Below, one piece after another: positions 12,134 through 23,900 of a stretch of 64,000 nucleotides of DNA. The notes under the pieces were generated by a model. It ran no database searches, was not told where the DNA came from, and worked only from the letters and a program-made list of their open reading frames with translations. Position numbers and translations under genes: made by a program. Source of the stretch: Discostella pseudostelligera (Eukaryota > Bacillariophyta > Thalassiosirophyceae > Thalassiosirales > Thalassiosiraceae); contig JALLBK010000044.1 of NCBI GenBank assembly GCA_036940085.1, forward strand, positions 1 to 64,000, given 5' to 3'. Every line of letters starts with the position of its first letter. The stretch's first letter is position 1.

Positions 12134-13189
12134 ATGCAGCAACTAATCATTCAGCCAGGAGACATAATAAATGAAGACGACCTCTTCTCCAACATCGGCA
12201 CCGACAGCGGCGACATCGACACCGCATACCTGACATGGCTTCAATCCATCGACATCATCTTGCTCCTGGGAGGAGGTGCGCCACTCTCCCCGACCGAACC
12301 ACCCATCTACGTCCAACGACGGTGCGATGTCGTTGCTCGGATCATGATGCATAGTGAAATAAACAATTGTTCGAAAGTGATTTGTCTTTCGGCGGGCACC
12401 GCCCATGTACCACAATACATTCTCCCTAATACTGGATTGCCATTGTGGGAAAGTACTGCTTCGGCAGCGTATCTACTGCATCATCCTATCAATGCTGTGC
12501 CGTCCGATAGAGTATATGCCGAAACAGCATCATATGATACCATTTCCAATGCATTCTTTGCACGGACTGGTATGACCGATGTTATGAGACAGGAGGATAG
12601 TTGTTCATACATGAAAAGGAGCCCGCAACGTGTATTGGTGGTGACAAATGAGTTTCATGTGGGTAGATCCAAGGCTATATTTGATTGGATCTATGGTGTG
12701 CCATCGTCATCATCGTCATCATCGACGACGGTGAAAATTGACGACGATCATCGACAGTACGAAATGTTCTATCTATCATGCAACAATATTGGGCTTACCA
12801 CAGAAGCAATTGACGCGAGGAAAGCACACGAAATGCGTGGCGAAATGAACGTCCGAACAAAGTTATCAGTACAGTACAAGACATTGCATGACGTATGGAC
12901 ATTTTTAACGAGGGAGCATGATTTTTATTCTGCGAGTAAATTGGTAGAGCGCGCGATGGCTGGGGTGGACACACTGCATCCTTCCACTGAAGAGTTGAAA
13001 TTGAGTTATGGGAAGACATCAATGTTGTCATCATCTCCGTTACCAACGTCTAATTTAAGAAGAGAACAGATGGAGGGTCGGACTCAAATGTTAGAATACA
13101 AAAATGGGAAAATTGTTCTGACTCTCGATGCATCGTCGATACTTCTTGTTGTGGTTGCTTCGTTAATGTATTCATACGTTTACAAATGA
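12134..13189 (+). CDS. DUF218 (YdcF/SanA-like) protein with C-terminal membrane anchor
   Basis: A single exon encodes 351 residues. The DUF218 core shows its hallmarks: IDIILLLGGGAP at the first beta strand, VICLSAGTAH, the Asp/Glu-bearing ETASYDTISNAFF (family ExxAxxTxEN-type helix), and RVLVVTNEFHVGRSKAIFDWI near the end. Bacterial YdcF binds S-adenosylmethionine and SanA/ElyC act at the envelope; the eukaryotic role is unknown. The last 26 residues form one hydrophobic helix (SSILLVVVASLMYSYVY) with a single Lys after it, so the protein looks tail-anchored with its domain facing the cytosol. No N-terminal signal peptide is present. It converges on the OTU gene with only 77 bases between the stops. 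Confidence 0.82.
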   Translation: MQQLIIQPGDIINEDDLFSNIGTDSGDIDTAYLTWLQSIDIILLLGGGAPLSPTEPPIYVQRRCDVVARIMMHSEINNCSKVICLSAGTAHVPQYILPNTGLPLWESTASAAYLLHHPINAVPSDRVYAETASYDTISNAFFARTGMTDVMRQEDSCSYMKRSPQRVLVVTNEFHVGRSKAIFDWIYGVPSSSSSSSTTVKIDDDHRQYEMFYLSCNNIGLTTEAIDARKAHEMRGEMNVRTKLSVQYKTLHDVWTFLTREHDFYSASKLVERAMAGVDTLHPSTEELKLSYGKTSMLSSSPLPTSNLRREQMEGRTQMLEYKNGKIVLTLDASSILLVVVASLMYSYVYK

Positions 13190-13266
13190 TCGACCATTAT
13201 AGAGTCTGGATGTATAGATGTACTTAATCGACCACAGATAAATAAATTTTATAGTGATAGAGTTCG

Positions 13267-14388
13267 TCATATACTGATTACTCTAAAATTTCCAATGTAT
13301 TCATCATCGTCTGCATCTTCCTTCTTCTCGGGATGTGAGTTGCTACCCTCCTCCGTGTCATGATGGTTCTCCGCTGCAAATTTGGCCCTTCGCTTCTTTG
13401 CCTTCTCCTGGGCCATACAGCACTTTTTGTATTTCTTTCCCGAGCCGCATGGACAATTAGACCCTCTTGTCGGCGGATGCGCATCACTTTTACTACTACT
13501 ACTACTGATCTCAGTTCCTTCGTTTGGATTTGTTGCGTTGTCATGATCTTGGCTATCTAAAATCCCATCATTGGACTTGTTGGTGTCGTCAGCACTCTTA
13601 ACATTATTGTTCCTCTTTCTAACTTTTGATGATGGGTGGAGCGATGAAGGTTGTTTGCTATTGAGGCGGATGACGCTATTGTAATGATCGTTGCCGTGAT
13701 AAGCAAGCATCAAATCACCCGAAATTTCATCTCTAGAATACGCGCGTTCATCTTCATCATATTCAATCGACAAAACTCCATTGAAATATTCACTCGAAAA
13801 AACTTTGATATTGCGTTTGTACAATCTGGATGCGACGACTATTTCGACGTTTCCACCCCATTCGCCATCCTGAATAGCAAGGAGCAACAATGGATGATGT
13901 CAATGAGATTTCATTGACATACGAAAGAAAATCTTGCATCTCTCATCTCTCACCTTACGCATCTTCTCTATATACTGATCTACATTGAATACATCCTCGT
14001 CATCATCTTCCATCAACAGAAAATGTTGAAACTCCTCCTTATGTTGGGATAGATAATTGCACACATCTTGCCGCACGACAACATGCATGCTATTGTTATT
14101 GCTAGCCCCGATAACGCATGAATGTTGGAGATAAGATAGCTGATCGGCAAGACTACGAAAGAGACAATTCCCATCGCCATTCATTTCTTTTATAGTGTAA
14201 CCCTGATTCAATAGGGATGCGCGAAAGTTTGTGTCCGAATCGTCGCTGGACTCTTGCCATTTGTTTGCTTGCCGACGCGATCGTTTTTCCCTGGATTGAT
14301 TTCTCGCATGGTTGTTGTTTTTGGCAGTGGCGGTGTTGCTCTTGCTGCTGCAGGGCGGCGCTGATTTCTTCTTCCCTTTGTGTGTCAT
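13267..14388 (-). CDS. OTU-domain deubiquitinase with C-terminal SEC-C zinc motif; complement(join(13267..13869,13954..14388))
   Basis: The protein has 345 residues in two exons joined in phase 0 (GTGAGA donor, TTCAG acceptor). Residues 1-50 are basic and low complexity. The OTU cysteine-protease domain follows: MNGDGNCLFRSLADQL supplies the catalytic Asp and Cys, and AYHGNDHYNSVIRL supplies the catalytic His. Between them lie VVRQDVCNYLSQHKEEFQHF and WGGNVEIVVASRLYKRNI, typical of OTUD3-like enzymes. A SEC-C motif (CPCGSGKKYKKCC) sits near residue 300 and should bind zinc, followed by a basic tail. The family removes ubiquitin from substrates. The start is the ATG at 14388; an upstream in-frame TTG is ignored. 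Confidence 0.9.
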
Positions 14389-14864
14389 TGAATACAATGA
14401 TGATGTGCAACCCCGACAATGCTGATGTACGATCTCGAGTTGACATCACGAGCTAGAGTTGCATGATTCGTCGCTCAATTTGATGGGGAGTGGGATACTG
14501 CACATATTCTAGATACTCTTCCTCCGACTCAGTCATGGTCAACATCAAGGATGGCTACTATTACTACTACCTATTACTACTGGCTTGGTCATAGTGCGGG
14601 CGGTGCGTGCATGCAATGTTCAGTGGCAGTTGTTGCTGATTGCCGATTGCGGGATCGTCTTCTTCCCGCCAAATTCGCCACATTATTCCTCGCCACATTG
14701 TCGCTCATCTGTCTTCCCGCCAAGTGAGCAGGGTTACACGTGACGATCGCGCGGGGAGTTGATGGCGGGATGGAGGGAGGAGGGAGAATGCAATTATGTT
14801 CTCAGATGTTCAGTATTATGCAATATTGCTCGAGTGCTTTCGTATTATTAGCTTCGACGACACT
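14389..14864. promoter_or_regulatory. OTU gene upstream region with GGCGGGAA elements on the minus strand
   Basis: TTCCCGCC occurs at 14663-14670 and 14714-14721, meaning GGCGGGAA in the sense orientation of the OTU gene, 275-333 bases before its ATG. TACTACTAT-type microsatellite sequence lies near 14553-14580. I see no gene in the 476 bases. Confidence 0.4.
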
Positions 14865-17747
14865 CTACTCTGCTTCATCAAAGTCATCTGCTTCCAATTT
14901 GGATCTAGCAGCTTTTCTTCTCCCAGTAGTGCGTTCATTGTCATACGGCAAATTATTACCAGGTTCAGTGTACTCTCTACGGGCCCTTGTCAGTGTACTT
15001 CCTCGAGAAGTCCTACTTGTTGATCTTGGTGCATCGTCAACTTCATCAAAATATTCATCGTCATCGTCTTCTTCTTCATCATCTTCTTCCCAGGATGCTC
15101 TATCACTTCTGGGATTAGGATATCTACTTACAAGTCTCGATCTCTCCTGGCTAGAATTTTGCAACGATTCTTCCAAATCAGAGAAATTCCTCCACGTGCT
15201 ACCCCTCGTACTTTGTGGAGAAGCTCGCCGATTAGATGAATTTCGTAGTTCTCTGCTGCGACTTCTTTGTACTTCCGGTGGATTTTGAGATCGTTTTCTT
15301 GACCTTTTCTCTTCACCATTGGTATCATATTCATCCACTGCGAAATCTCTTTCCTGTTGTCGTGCCTGCCGCTGCGACCTAGGCACCTCTCTACGCGATC
15401 GGGGTGGTGGTGGAGGCGATCTCCTCCGTTCCGCAGGCCTTCTCGGCCTTTCTCCGTACTCATACAACGGATTCTCACCAACACCTTCATCCAGCATAGT
15501 CAACCAAGTTTTATACAAATCGTACCGCCATCGACTTTCGTCCAGTACACTTTCTTTCCAATCAGGGCCAAGGATCTTCAGGCGAAGCTGAGCCTCTGTA
15601 CGTAAATAATCGCGAAAGGTCGGTAGATCCATCCAGAATTTGTTGGGTGGTGGTTCATCACCATCGCCGCGATCAATTATGAGCTCTCTTCTTTGTTCCG
15701 TGGAACGTTGTCGCTGCCGACGTTGCTGATTAGCACTAGATCGTTGTGATGAAGCCTTTGATCGAGACTCATTTTCATCGATGCGGTTCCTCCTCTGAGG
15801 TTGTTGGGGTCGTCGCTCATCGTCATCGTTACGTCTACGCCTGGCTGCATAGTCATCAACATTTGCACGTTTCTTCCTCTGGGGCGGCAACTCATCATTG
15901 TCATAATTCCTGCGGCTAATTGCATCGTTGTCCTCGTCAACTGTCCTGGCGCGTCGATTTTGCTCCGTATGTACAGCTTCTGCCGTGGCTTCATCTTCGA
16001 CTAAATCATCATCGGCATCAACTTCAGTTTCATCAGTCAAACGAGAAGACGTGAATGGTCCCCATGATTTTGACACCTGACCTATCTTCTTTGGATCGGA
16101 GGATCTTTTAGTTTTGTTTGATACAATTCGTTCCTCACGAGGAATTGACTCGGTCCTTTCAGTGTCGGCGACTTCAGAAACGACTGACTTCTTTATTACT
16201 GGTTCTTTGCTCTCACTGATTTGAGGTGATTTCTTTGCCATTTCATTTATGCTACCGTCCAAGTCTTTCTCTCCCTTTGCATCCAGACCTGTCAATTTAT
16301 CCGGAAACTTCTTAGCAATTACCTCTACTTCCCAATCAATATCTTCTTCATCCTCCTCCTCCTCCTCTTCTGATTTACCATCATATCCTTCCAACTTGCT
16401 CAAGCGCACCCATCGTTTGGGAAGACCTTTCTTTGGCCTAGGTATACGATCTTCTATAATTAGTTCTAGGACTTTTGGGCGTAGCACTAACACTTCCTTC
16501 TTTGAGTAGCCGATGTTCATTAATGTTGAGAGAGCACAGAGTTTAACAACTTCGCCTGTGTATGTGTTGATTAGGCGAACCAATAGTGGAGGGCTCGCGC
16601 CAGAGGAAGTCGTCTGTTGTTTATCGGCACTTGGCAGTGGTGATTCATCCGCAGGCAATTTCATCCTCGGTCGTTGCATGTCTTCCCCGGCTTCATCATC
16701 GTCGTCGTTGACACCCCGCTCGTATGTCTCTCTATTTGTTGTTGATGAGCTTCTCTCTCGCTGCACAGGTTGCACTCTATCACTGAGTGGCTGATCATCC
16801 TCTCTCTCACCGTCTTGCACTCTATTTCTCATTGGAAGCTTATCATCTTTCATATCGTCTTGTACCCTATCCCGAAATGGCTCCGCGTTCACATTCTCAA
16901 CTTCTTGCTCCCGCAATGCTTGCCCCGAACTTCTATCAACTTCTTGCACATTTAATTGATTTGTTCCTGCCGGTGTATTAGTCTCGCTACCGTCAGATGG
17001 AGGTGGTATCTCAATTTCTACTTTCTTTGAATCGACATCCGTGTTATCTGACAGAGTCGTTTCATTGTTCGGTACATTGTCAATAATCTTATTGATCGTT
17101 GAACCAACCTCGGCTTCCAACCTCTCTTTTCCATCAACATTATTCGCCCCTGATTTTTCGCACAATGCTAAATCCATCGGATCATCCACAACAACATCGA
17201 GCAACTTGGAAAATGTTTGATAGTACCATTCCGAATCTTCCGTTTGTACTTGTTGGTATAATTTTTGCAAGCTGCATTCGTCGTCTTCTTCATCCTCCGC
17301 ATTATTGGTATTAACTGTATCATCTTTTTGGTTAGATGATAACCTTGATTTTGTAAAGTAATTGTAGCGAGGATAGTGTTGATGTTGAGATACCCGCAGT
17401 GTAGAAGCTGGTGGATGGGATGAATGTATTGATGGCGGTGAGTAATTATTTGTGTAGAAATGGCGAACGAACATTGAGATGTGAGAATTTTTTGACGATG
17501 TTATATCTTTTCTATATATTGCCGATGATTGTAAAAATGCATTGGTAGCAAATGTGGAAGGCAATCTCAAAGTGGCGAGCGAAGTGATGATGGGTGTCAT
17601 ACCACTTGATATTCGTGGCGGTGATGCTGCTGATGTTGCATGGCTGATTGCAAAAAATCTACCATCCACCAGCGAGGCTTGGAGATATAAGGCCAGAATA
17701 GGCACGAGGAGCTGTATTACCGTTCGGCAGCATTGATAATTCTTCAT
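14865..17747 (-). CDS. Large low-complexity protein with N-terminal signal peptide, unknown function
   Basis: A single exon encodes 960 residues; I do not recognise the family. Residues 1-30 are a clear signal peptide (VIQLLVPILALYL, then VDGRFFAISH). A Phe just after the predicted cleavage site would fit a diatom plastid leader, but it is not the classic A-F motif. Two ordered islands stand out in a sea of charged sequence: about residues 390-465 (LINTYTGEVVKLCALSTLM, GYSKKEVLVLRPKVLELI, KGLPKRWVRLSKLEG) and about residues 710-770 (FWMDLPTFRDYLRTEAQLRL, DPWK-like GPDWKESVLDESRWRYD). The remainder is rich in Arg, Glu, Asp and Ser (RRRNDDDERRPQQPQRR). It could be a stromal nucleic-acid-associated or scaffold protein, but nothing here proves that. 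Confidence 0.75.
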   Translation of the reverse strand: MKNYQCCRTVIQLLVPILALYLQASLVDGRFFAISHATSAASPPRISSGMTPIITSLATLRLPSTFATNAFLQSSAIYRKDITSSKNSHISMFVRHFYTNNYSPPSIHSSHPPASTLRVSQHQHYPRYNYFTKSRLSSNQKDDTVNTNNAEDEEDDECSLQKLYQQVQTEDSEWYYQTFSKLLDVVVDDPMDLALCEKSGANNVDGKERLEAEVGSTINKIIDNVPNNETTLSDNTDVDSKKVEIEIPPPSDGSETNTPAGTNQLNVQEVDRSSGQALREQEVENVNAEPFRDRVQDDMKDDKLPMRNRVQDGEREDDQPLSDRVQPVQRERSSSTTNRETYERGVNDDDDEAGEDMQRPRMKLPADESPLPSADKQQTTSSGASPPLLVRLINTYTGEVVKLCALSTLMNIGYSKKEVLVLRPKVLELIIEDRIPRPKKGLPKRWVRLSKLEGYDGKSEEEEEEDEEDIDWEVEVIAKKFPDKLTGLDAKGEKDLDGSINEMAKKSPQISESKEPVIKKSVVSEVADTERTESIPREERIVSNKTKRSSDPKKIGQVSKSWGPFTSSRLTDETEVDADDDLVEDEATAEAVHTEQNRRARTVDEDNDAISRRNYDNDELPPQRKKRANVDDYAARRRRNDDDERRPQQPQRRNRIDENESRSKASSQRSSANQQRRQRQRSTEQRRELIIDRGDGDEPPPNKFWMDLPTFRDYLRTEAQLRLKILGPDWKESVLDESRWRYDLYKTWLTMLDEGVGENPLYEYGERPRRPAERRRSPPPPPRSRREVPRSQRQARQQERDFAVDEYDTNGEEKRSRKRSQNPPEVQRSRSRELRNSSNRRASPQSTRGSTWRNFSDLEESLQNSSQERSRLVSRYPNPRSDRASWEEDDEEEDDDDEYFDEVDDAPRSTSRTSRGSTLTRARREYTEPGNNLPYDNERTTGRRKAARSKLEADDFDEAE

Positions 17748-18064
17748 GGTGGAGCCGTTTCTCTGCTTCTCTCCTCCTGCCTCCTCACGACCACTACGGC
17801 TACGGTCGGCGGAAATGAAAGACGTAGATAATCCTCTAGTAGAGATAGTGGTGGCAGAAGAGTGAAGTGTGAAGTGTGAAGTGGATGTTCAAGTGGTGGA
17901 GATGACGTCATTCGTCCGTCCGTCGTATGTAGATGCCAACCATTCGTCTGTCTGTCCCCCCCTTTCACCGCCAATGATTTTTTGGCGCGCCCGCCGATTC
18001 ACCGCCCACCCGCGCCGCCGCCGCACATCACGTGCATCTTCTCTCCCACTCCCACCCACAAACT
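17748..18064. other. Divergent promoter region
   Basis: The interval separates the minus-strand signal-peptide protein from RRP1. It contains TTTTTTGGCGCGCC at about 17978-17991, a weak relative of the E2F-like element seen elsewhere. Nothing else is supported. Confidence 0.35.
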
Positions 18065-18241
18065 AATCTTCATGACCATGACGATGAAGCCAACCGAGAT
18101 GGAATCCGCCGAGCCTACTACAGCCAACAACAATAACAAAAAGACAGCACCANAATCTTCATGACCATGACGATGAAGCCAACCGAGATGGAATCCGCCG
18201 AGCCTACTACAGCCAACAACAATAACAAAAAGACAGCACCA
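18065..18241. repeat. 88-base perfect direct repeat around a single N (contig-junction artefact)
   Basis: Positions 18065-18152 and 18154-18241 are identical and the N at 18153 is all that separates them. The repeat contains the RRP1 start region, so the N-terminal codons appear twice. Merging the copies leaves one normal start. The same pattern occurs around the N at 2072. Confidence 0.9.
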
Positions 18242-20806
18242 ACCCTCTCCAAGCGGCAACGGCATGCCGCTGGGCCCAACCCTTCCAACACATGGCAACA
18301 ACAGCCTCGAATCAAGTCGGCGGGAGCTCGTGCTCGAGCGTACATTGCGTATGCTGGTCTAGCCGACGATGAAGACGACGATGCTGCTGGCGGCGACAGC
18401 AAGGCACCACCAGCCAGCTCGGGTGGAGGTAGGAAAGAAAAGTCTTCCTCCTCGTCTTCTACCAACAAGGCAGCACTCCTCCTCGATCCACAAATCGACT
18501 TGAATTCACCCGAGGTAAAATTCGGCCGTATGCTCGGTGGTACCGATCAACGTAAACGTCACACCGCTGTTAAATTGTTACGCAGTTATTTAACATCGAG
18601 GGCAGATTTTACCAAGGGCGGTGTGGGGTTTAGCCAACTGGATTTTCTGAAGCTTTGGAAGGTAAGTGAGGGAGATTGAATTGGTGTGGAAAATGTCGCT
18701 GTTGATTGTTTGATTGTCCATCTACGTGTGCAATGTTTGACTTGTGCGATCATGTCTCATTTTGTATATTCCTCTCTTCTTTCACCCATTAACGTGAAAT
18801 TTGTAGGGGTTATGGTACACACTCTACATGGCCGATAAGGCCCCCGTCCAGGACAAGCTATCGAAAATCTTGGCGGAATTGATGTGGTGCCTTGCCGGCA
18901 CTGAAGAAGAGGATGAATATGCTGGAGAGGTGTTTTTGGAGATGGAAGGAGATGATGATTGTTTTGGGAATGATTACGACGACGAAGATGACAACGAGGA
19001 GGAGGATGATACTCATGAAGGAATGGAATATGGTGTGTTTGAGGATGATGATGGGGACACCATGGAGATTATTGAGATGGGCGAAAATTCTGATGATGGA
19101 GAGGAAGAAGATGACGAAAACAATATGGATGGTGATGAAGAGAATGATTACGAAGACCACTGCGAAGACGAGGATGAAGACAAGGATGACTACGAGGACG
19201 AAGAAGACGAAATCGACGACGAAGAGCAAAGAATCAAAGATATGAATGAAAAGCACTGCCGTGGTGCACATCTCGTTTCGTTGTACATTTCGACATTCTT
19301 ATGCACCATGCGACGGGAGTGGGGAAATGTGGATAAGCACAGAGTGGATAAATTCTATACCGCGGTGAGGCTGATGATCAGCGAGGTAAGTTGACGATTT
19401 CCTTTTGTATGTTATATCCGTGTACTGATTCTGACTCCATTGCATTCTGTACTTGAAAAAATTAGGCATACAAATACATGTCGAAACGTAATTGGAACAT
19501 TGGTATAATCCACCTCTTCAATGATGCCTTCTACGAAGAGGGTCTTTCCGCCGAAACTCTGGGCCTTACAAATGGATTACGTTACCATCTAATCGACATT
19601 TGCATCGATGAACTTGCCAAGGTGAATAAGGATGCCGAGATTCCACTCACAGAGGCTACGTTTTTGGATTGCATTGAACCCTTCTTCGTGCTGGCACAAA
19701 GGGCTATGGACAAAAATGTTCAGAAGAGGGTGATGGACAATGTACTGCTAAAGTTTTTGAACAAGTATAGCTTCGTTAGCTCTGTTGCCACTGATGACAA
19801 CGCGGAGGACGACGAGAAAGCATTGATTTATGATCAAGTTCACGTGGGAACTGTGTCGAAGTTTATATTTCAGATCGCGAGCGACAATGAAACCGACGAG
19901 AGGTATCGTAAATCGTTATATGAGATGCATAAGACGTATGAGAGGAAGATAAAAGCAGCAGGGAGAGACGTTGATGATGTTGAATATTGCGTCGAAATCA
20001 ATAATGAAGTAGGCAAAGCAAATGAGGATGAAGATTGCGATGACAAAAATTCCAACTCAGATGGAATGCAATCTTCTGTTAGAGGGTTGAGTGAGGAGAA
20101 TGACAATTGTGTCCACCAAATCTCTAATGAGGAAGTGGGAACTACTGAGACTACCGCACCAACAACATCTGAAAAGAAGAAGCGGAAGAAGAAAAAGAAG
20201 GGGGAGACTGTACAAGAAGATGAAGTTGTCGACGAAATTACCAATCTAGGTGATGGGACGGCAATTGATCTAAGCCCGATGAAGTCGTCATCCAAGAAAA
20301 AGAGAAAAAATATGGAGAATGGTAACAACGACAAAGGAGATGAAGTCCAAACATCAGCGCCTGGTAGTGAGAAGGTGGAAAAGAGAAATATTACGTTGAT
20401 AACTTCGAAGTCATCAAAGAAGCAGAAAAAGAAGGATGATGATACGGACACTTCACTCCTTGTCACCTCCCATGTCGAGACGCCCGCCCAATTCACCAAA
20501 AAGAAAAAGCAAAAGTCACCTCCCTCTGTCGATCCACGTTCTATGCACAGTCTAGATCAGATCAGCAGTCCTGGATCAGACGATGCTGGTGCCTCTCCTT
20601 CCAGGCGAGTTAGTTTTGGGGCGACGAACCATAGCAAAAGCCACAAGGCGTCAATGAAAGCCGTGAAAACACTAGAGAAGGAACGATGGGATACAAGGCG
20701 GACACCTGAAAAAAGTATCCTGCGAGCCAAGTCAAGCGAGAAGATGAAGAGCAAAAGTCGGCTGACGGGACAGTCGTCGTCAAGGAAGAAAAAGGGAAGT
20801 GTGTGA
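18161..20806 (+). CDS. RRP1: RRP1/Nop52 ribosome-biogenesis protein; join(18161..18661,18807..19385,19466..20806)
   Basis: Nop52 family proteins act in the nucleolus in processing pre-rRNA for the large subunit. Three exons join in phase 0 (donors GTAAGT twice, acceptors TTGTAG and ATTAG) to give 806 residues. The conserved helical domain runs through all three: FGRMLGGTDQRKRHTAVKLL, then DFLKLWKGLWYTLYMADK across intron 1, then SLYISTFLCTMRREWGNVDK and ISEAYKYMSKRNWNIGII across intron 2. A roughly 100-residue Asp/Glu-rich insert (about residues 210-310) interrupts it. The last 300 residues are basic with repeated KKRKKKKK-type clusters, as expected for nucleolar localisation. The start lies in the duplicated sequence around the N at 18153; the copy used here is the second. 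Confidence 0.9.
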
Positions 20807-20963
20807 GTTTTGTTTGATGAGTCCAAGGTTGTTGCGCAACATCGACATTAATTGAGGTTATATGAGAGCAATTAGGAAATGAGTAATTCTCTTGTATCCA
20901 CTTGGGAGTTCTTTCAATTAAATAACTTGTTTAAGATGCAATGTAGTGCATTCACCAGCATGT

Positions 20964-23900
20964 CTAGACAATTTGATTCTCTTCTGATGCCTTCCCAGCC
21001 TTCAAAATCTTGGGCCGTCGCTTGCTCAACTCATATCTCTGTTCCTTTTTCATCTCTCGCGGTCTACCTCCCAAGATGGGCACTCGTCCACTGCAACCCA
21101 AAACACCCGAAAATAGAATAGTGATTGCGATTGGGTAGTAAACAAACAACGCCAACAAGAATTCAATGAGGTACCCAAATAAAAATCCAAACGATCGCTT
21201 GTCATCATATTGGATTTCATACAACTCGTTACTCAAGATGGACTCCTCAACTTCATCTGCCACGCTCCCTTCACCATCATATTCAATGCTTGCTCGAAGC
21301 AACACGGCATATCCGCCGGCACCAATGGTAACCATGACAATGAACAGTCCGACTACACGTCCCCACTTCATTAAACGATCATCAATCCTACCACGATATC
21401 TACAAACCGTGCATGCCTTTAAATGCCACAATAGTAAATCAAACACTGTGTGGAGAAAACTCCCCAATGTCCACAGTACCAGCATCAACTTGGTGATACC
21501 AACCTCTGGTACCCCTTTCAGTGTAATTGAAAACACATTGTCCTTTACGCTATAGCCATTCCGAATGAAGTACATGTAGGTGAAATTTGATATCGTTAAT
21601 CCGATGGCAATTGATCCAAATAACATCACCAATCTCTCTTGAAACCCCATGGGATGCAATGGATGATGAAAGAACAAGCCAAGAACCGTGTGGGTATTGC
21701 TTATGTATTGCATCCAGTCCTGGCACCATGAGTTGCCTGGAAAATGGTAGGCTCGTGCGGCCAAACGACGTTTGAGTCGATTGGTGGCCTCCTCAGCTTC
21801 CCGTTCCTCGGGCATTTGGAATGTAAATCCCATGCCATTAAATGGATCGAATGAGGGGACAGAGGATGAGTCGACCGAATCCGAGCTCAGAGTAGTGTGG
21901 TTGTCCTTCGCTGAGCCGGAATTAGAACGAGGACGACCTCGACGATCTTTTAGACATTCTGGACATCGTTTACGCAAGACTCTCCATGTGTCATCATTGC
22001 GGAGTTTCATCAGCCGTACGTCGGGATGATGTATACAATATCCCTCCTCGTCAATATCACGCCGTGAACCATGTGTGTCGTACGATCGAACAGAGGCGCC
22101 GCCTCCACCACTGTAGTAGGAGGGTGCATCCTCTACGCGATTACGACAGTATCGACCGGATGATGAAAGGCCGTACTCCTCATAATCCTCGTCATACCTG
22201 TCGCTATTGGCCCAACTGCGTTGTCTTCGTCTACCATATCGTATGCTCCCCTCCTCTTCCTCCTCGTAGTCATAATAGTCCCTTTTTGACGCTGGCGATC
22301 TGCTTCGTGATGAAGCATCCCGAATGCGGTTTCGACTTAACGACGATGACGACATTCGTCCTCCCCCACTAGTTTTACCACTCCTCGAACTTTTACTTTG
22401 CATACAATTCGATCTACTTGATCTATCCTCCATTAAGCTTCGACTCCTATTCGTAGAACTTGCTCTACTTTGCACTTCCTTCAATCTAGATAATCTATCC
22501 TCAATAATACTGCGTCTTGACGATGCTGACGACGACGACGACGATGATGATTTCTTATCCAAAGTTTGACCACTCCTTGAAGTACTCCGACTCTGTACAT
22601 CATTCCATCGACTACTACTCAGACCACTGCTCCTACTAGGACTACGACTTTTTGGACTACTCCGACTCGTACTACGACCCGGACTCGCCTTCCTCGATAG
22701 CGACGTGGTGCTTTTAGATTTTACCGACAGAGACGTCGACTTGCCCCGTCCTACCATAATTTCTCGACTCTTTGCATCGTGGGGTTTGCGCAATGGTGGA
22801 ACAAATTTGGTATCGACTTCTCCCTCTTCATCCTCGACAGGAACCTCTGATGCTTCCTCCTCGTCCTCGGATGGCGGGTCATCTCTCCCCGCATTCCTCC
22901 TATCCAATAATTGTTTGGTAGATAACTTTTGACTTCGAGGAGAGCCCTCATCAGCAAAAAATAATCTGCTCCTTTCCGAGGATTGTCGTATCCCACTACT
23001 AGAGTAGTGGTGATGAGGTTCCCCCCTTTCCCATTCCTCAAATTTACGCCCCCCTCCCCTCCCTTGACTGGTCATATTCCTTGGCTCCTGAAATGATCTA
23101 TTCTCAATGGATTCATGAATCACTTCCATATCATTCTTCTTTGACAGATTACTGATGATAATTTTTGAACCTTTTCCCTTCTTGGAGGATGCTGATGGAA
23201 TCTTCACTAAAGGAGGTATTACCGCACGTCGTGTAAGTTTGGAGGAAGTGTATGAATGATTGTCAAATGTAATGGTGGACGCCGAGAGGGTGCCAGCGTA
23301 GGTTCCCGATCCGCTAATGGTGCTACCATCATAGTAGGAATTGCTGTTGCTGTTATTTTCATCAAGATCATCTTCGTAGAAGTAGGATTGGTAGGAATTG
23401 TCTTCGGGAGTGTGTTCTGGATCTGCCGCTCCTGCTGATATTGCTGCTGATGTATGAGGCGGTGGAAACTTGTGAACACTCTCGGCTACGGACGGATCAC
23501 GTCCCCTCATCCTCCCACAATCTCCTCGAGAATATGAATAGTGAGAATCATCACCATCATTTTGATAATGTGATCCCGCCTTGCTGCTACTGTTATGGAC
23601 TGAATTTGTCAATTGAAGACGACGCAATTGCTCTCGTTCCCGTGCACTAAAACCGCTATGGAGTGTCCGGGGACTGGCGTAATAACGCGACGAAGATGAG
23701 AGGTCATGCCCACCACTTCCATCACTTCTTGAAGCAGCAGCTGTAGCAGTAGCAACACCACTGCCTGAACTACGAACACTCCGAACAATTCGTCCATAAT
23801 CGTCGATTTCTAATGAAGGTTCCGACTCTTCTTCTATTCCCCCAAGGCGTTGTTCCAACAATGTGCTCCCGCTGAAACTATTACGTTTGTGCTGTCGCTG

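Noticed and set aside
18858..19271. 137-codon minus-strand frame full of Val, Ile and Phe
   Set aside because: It is the antisense shadow of the RRP1 Asp/Glu-rich insert.
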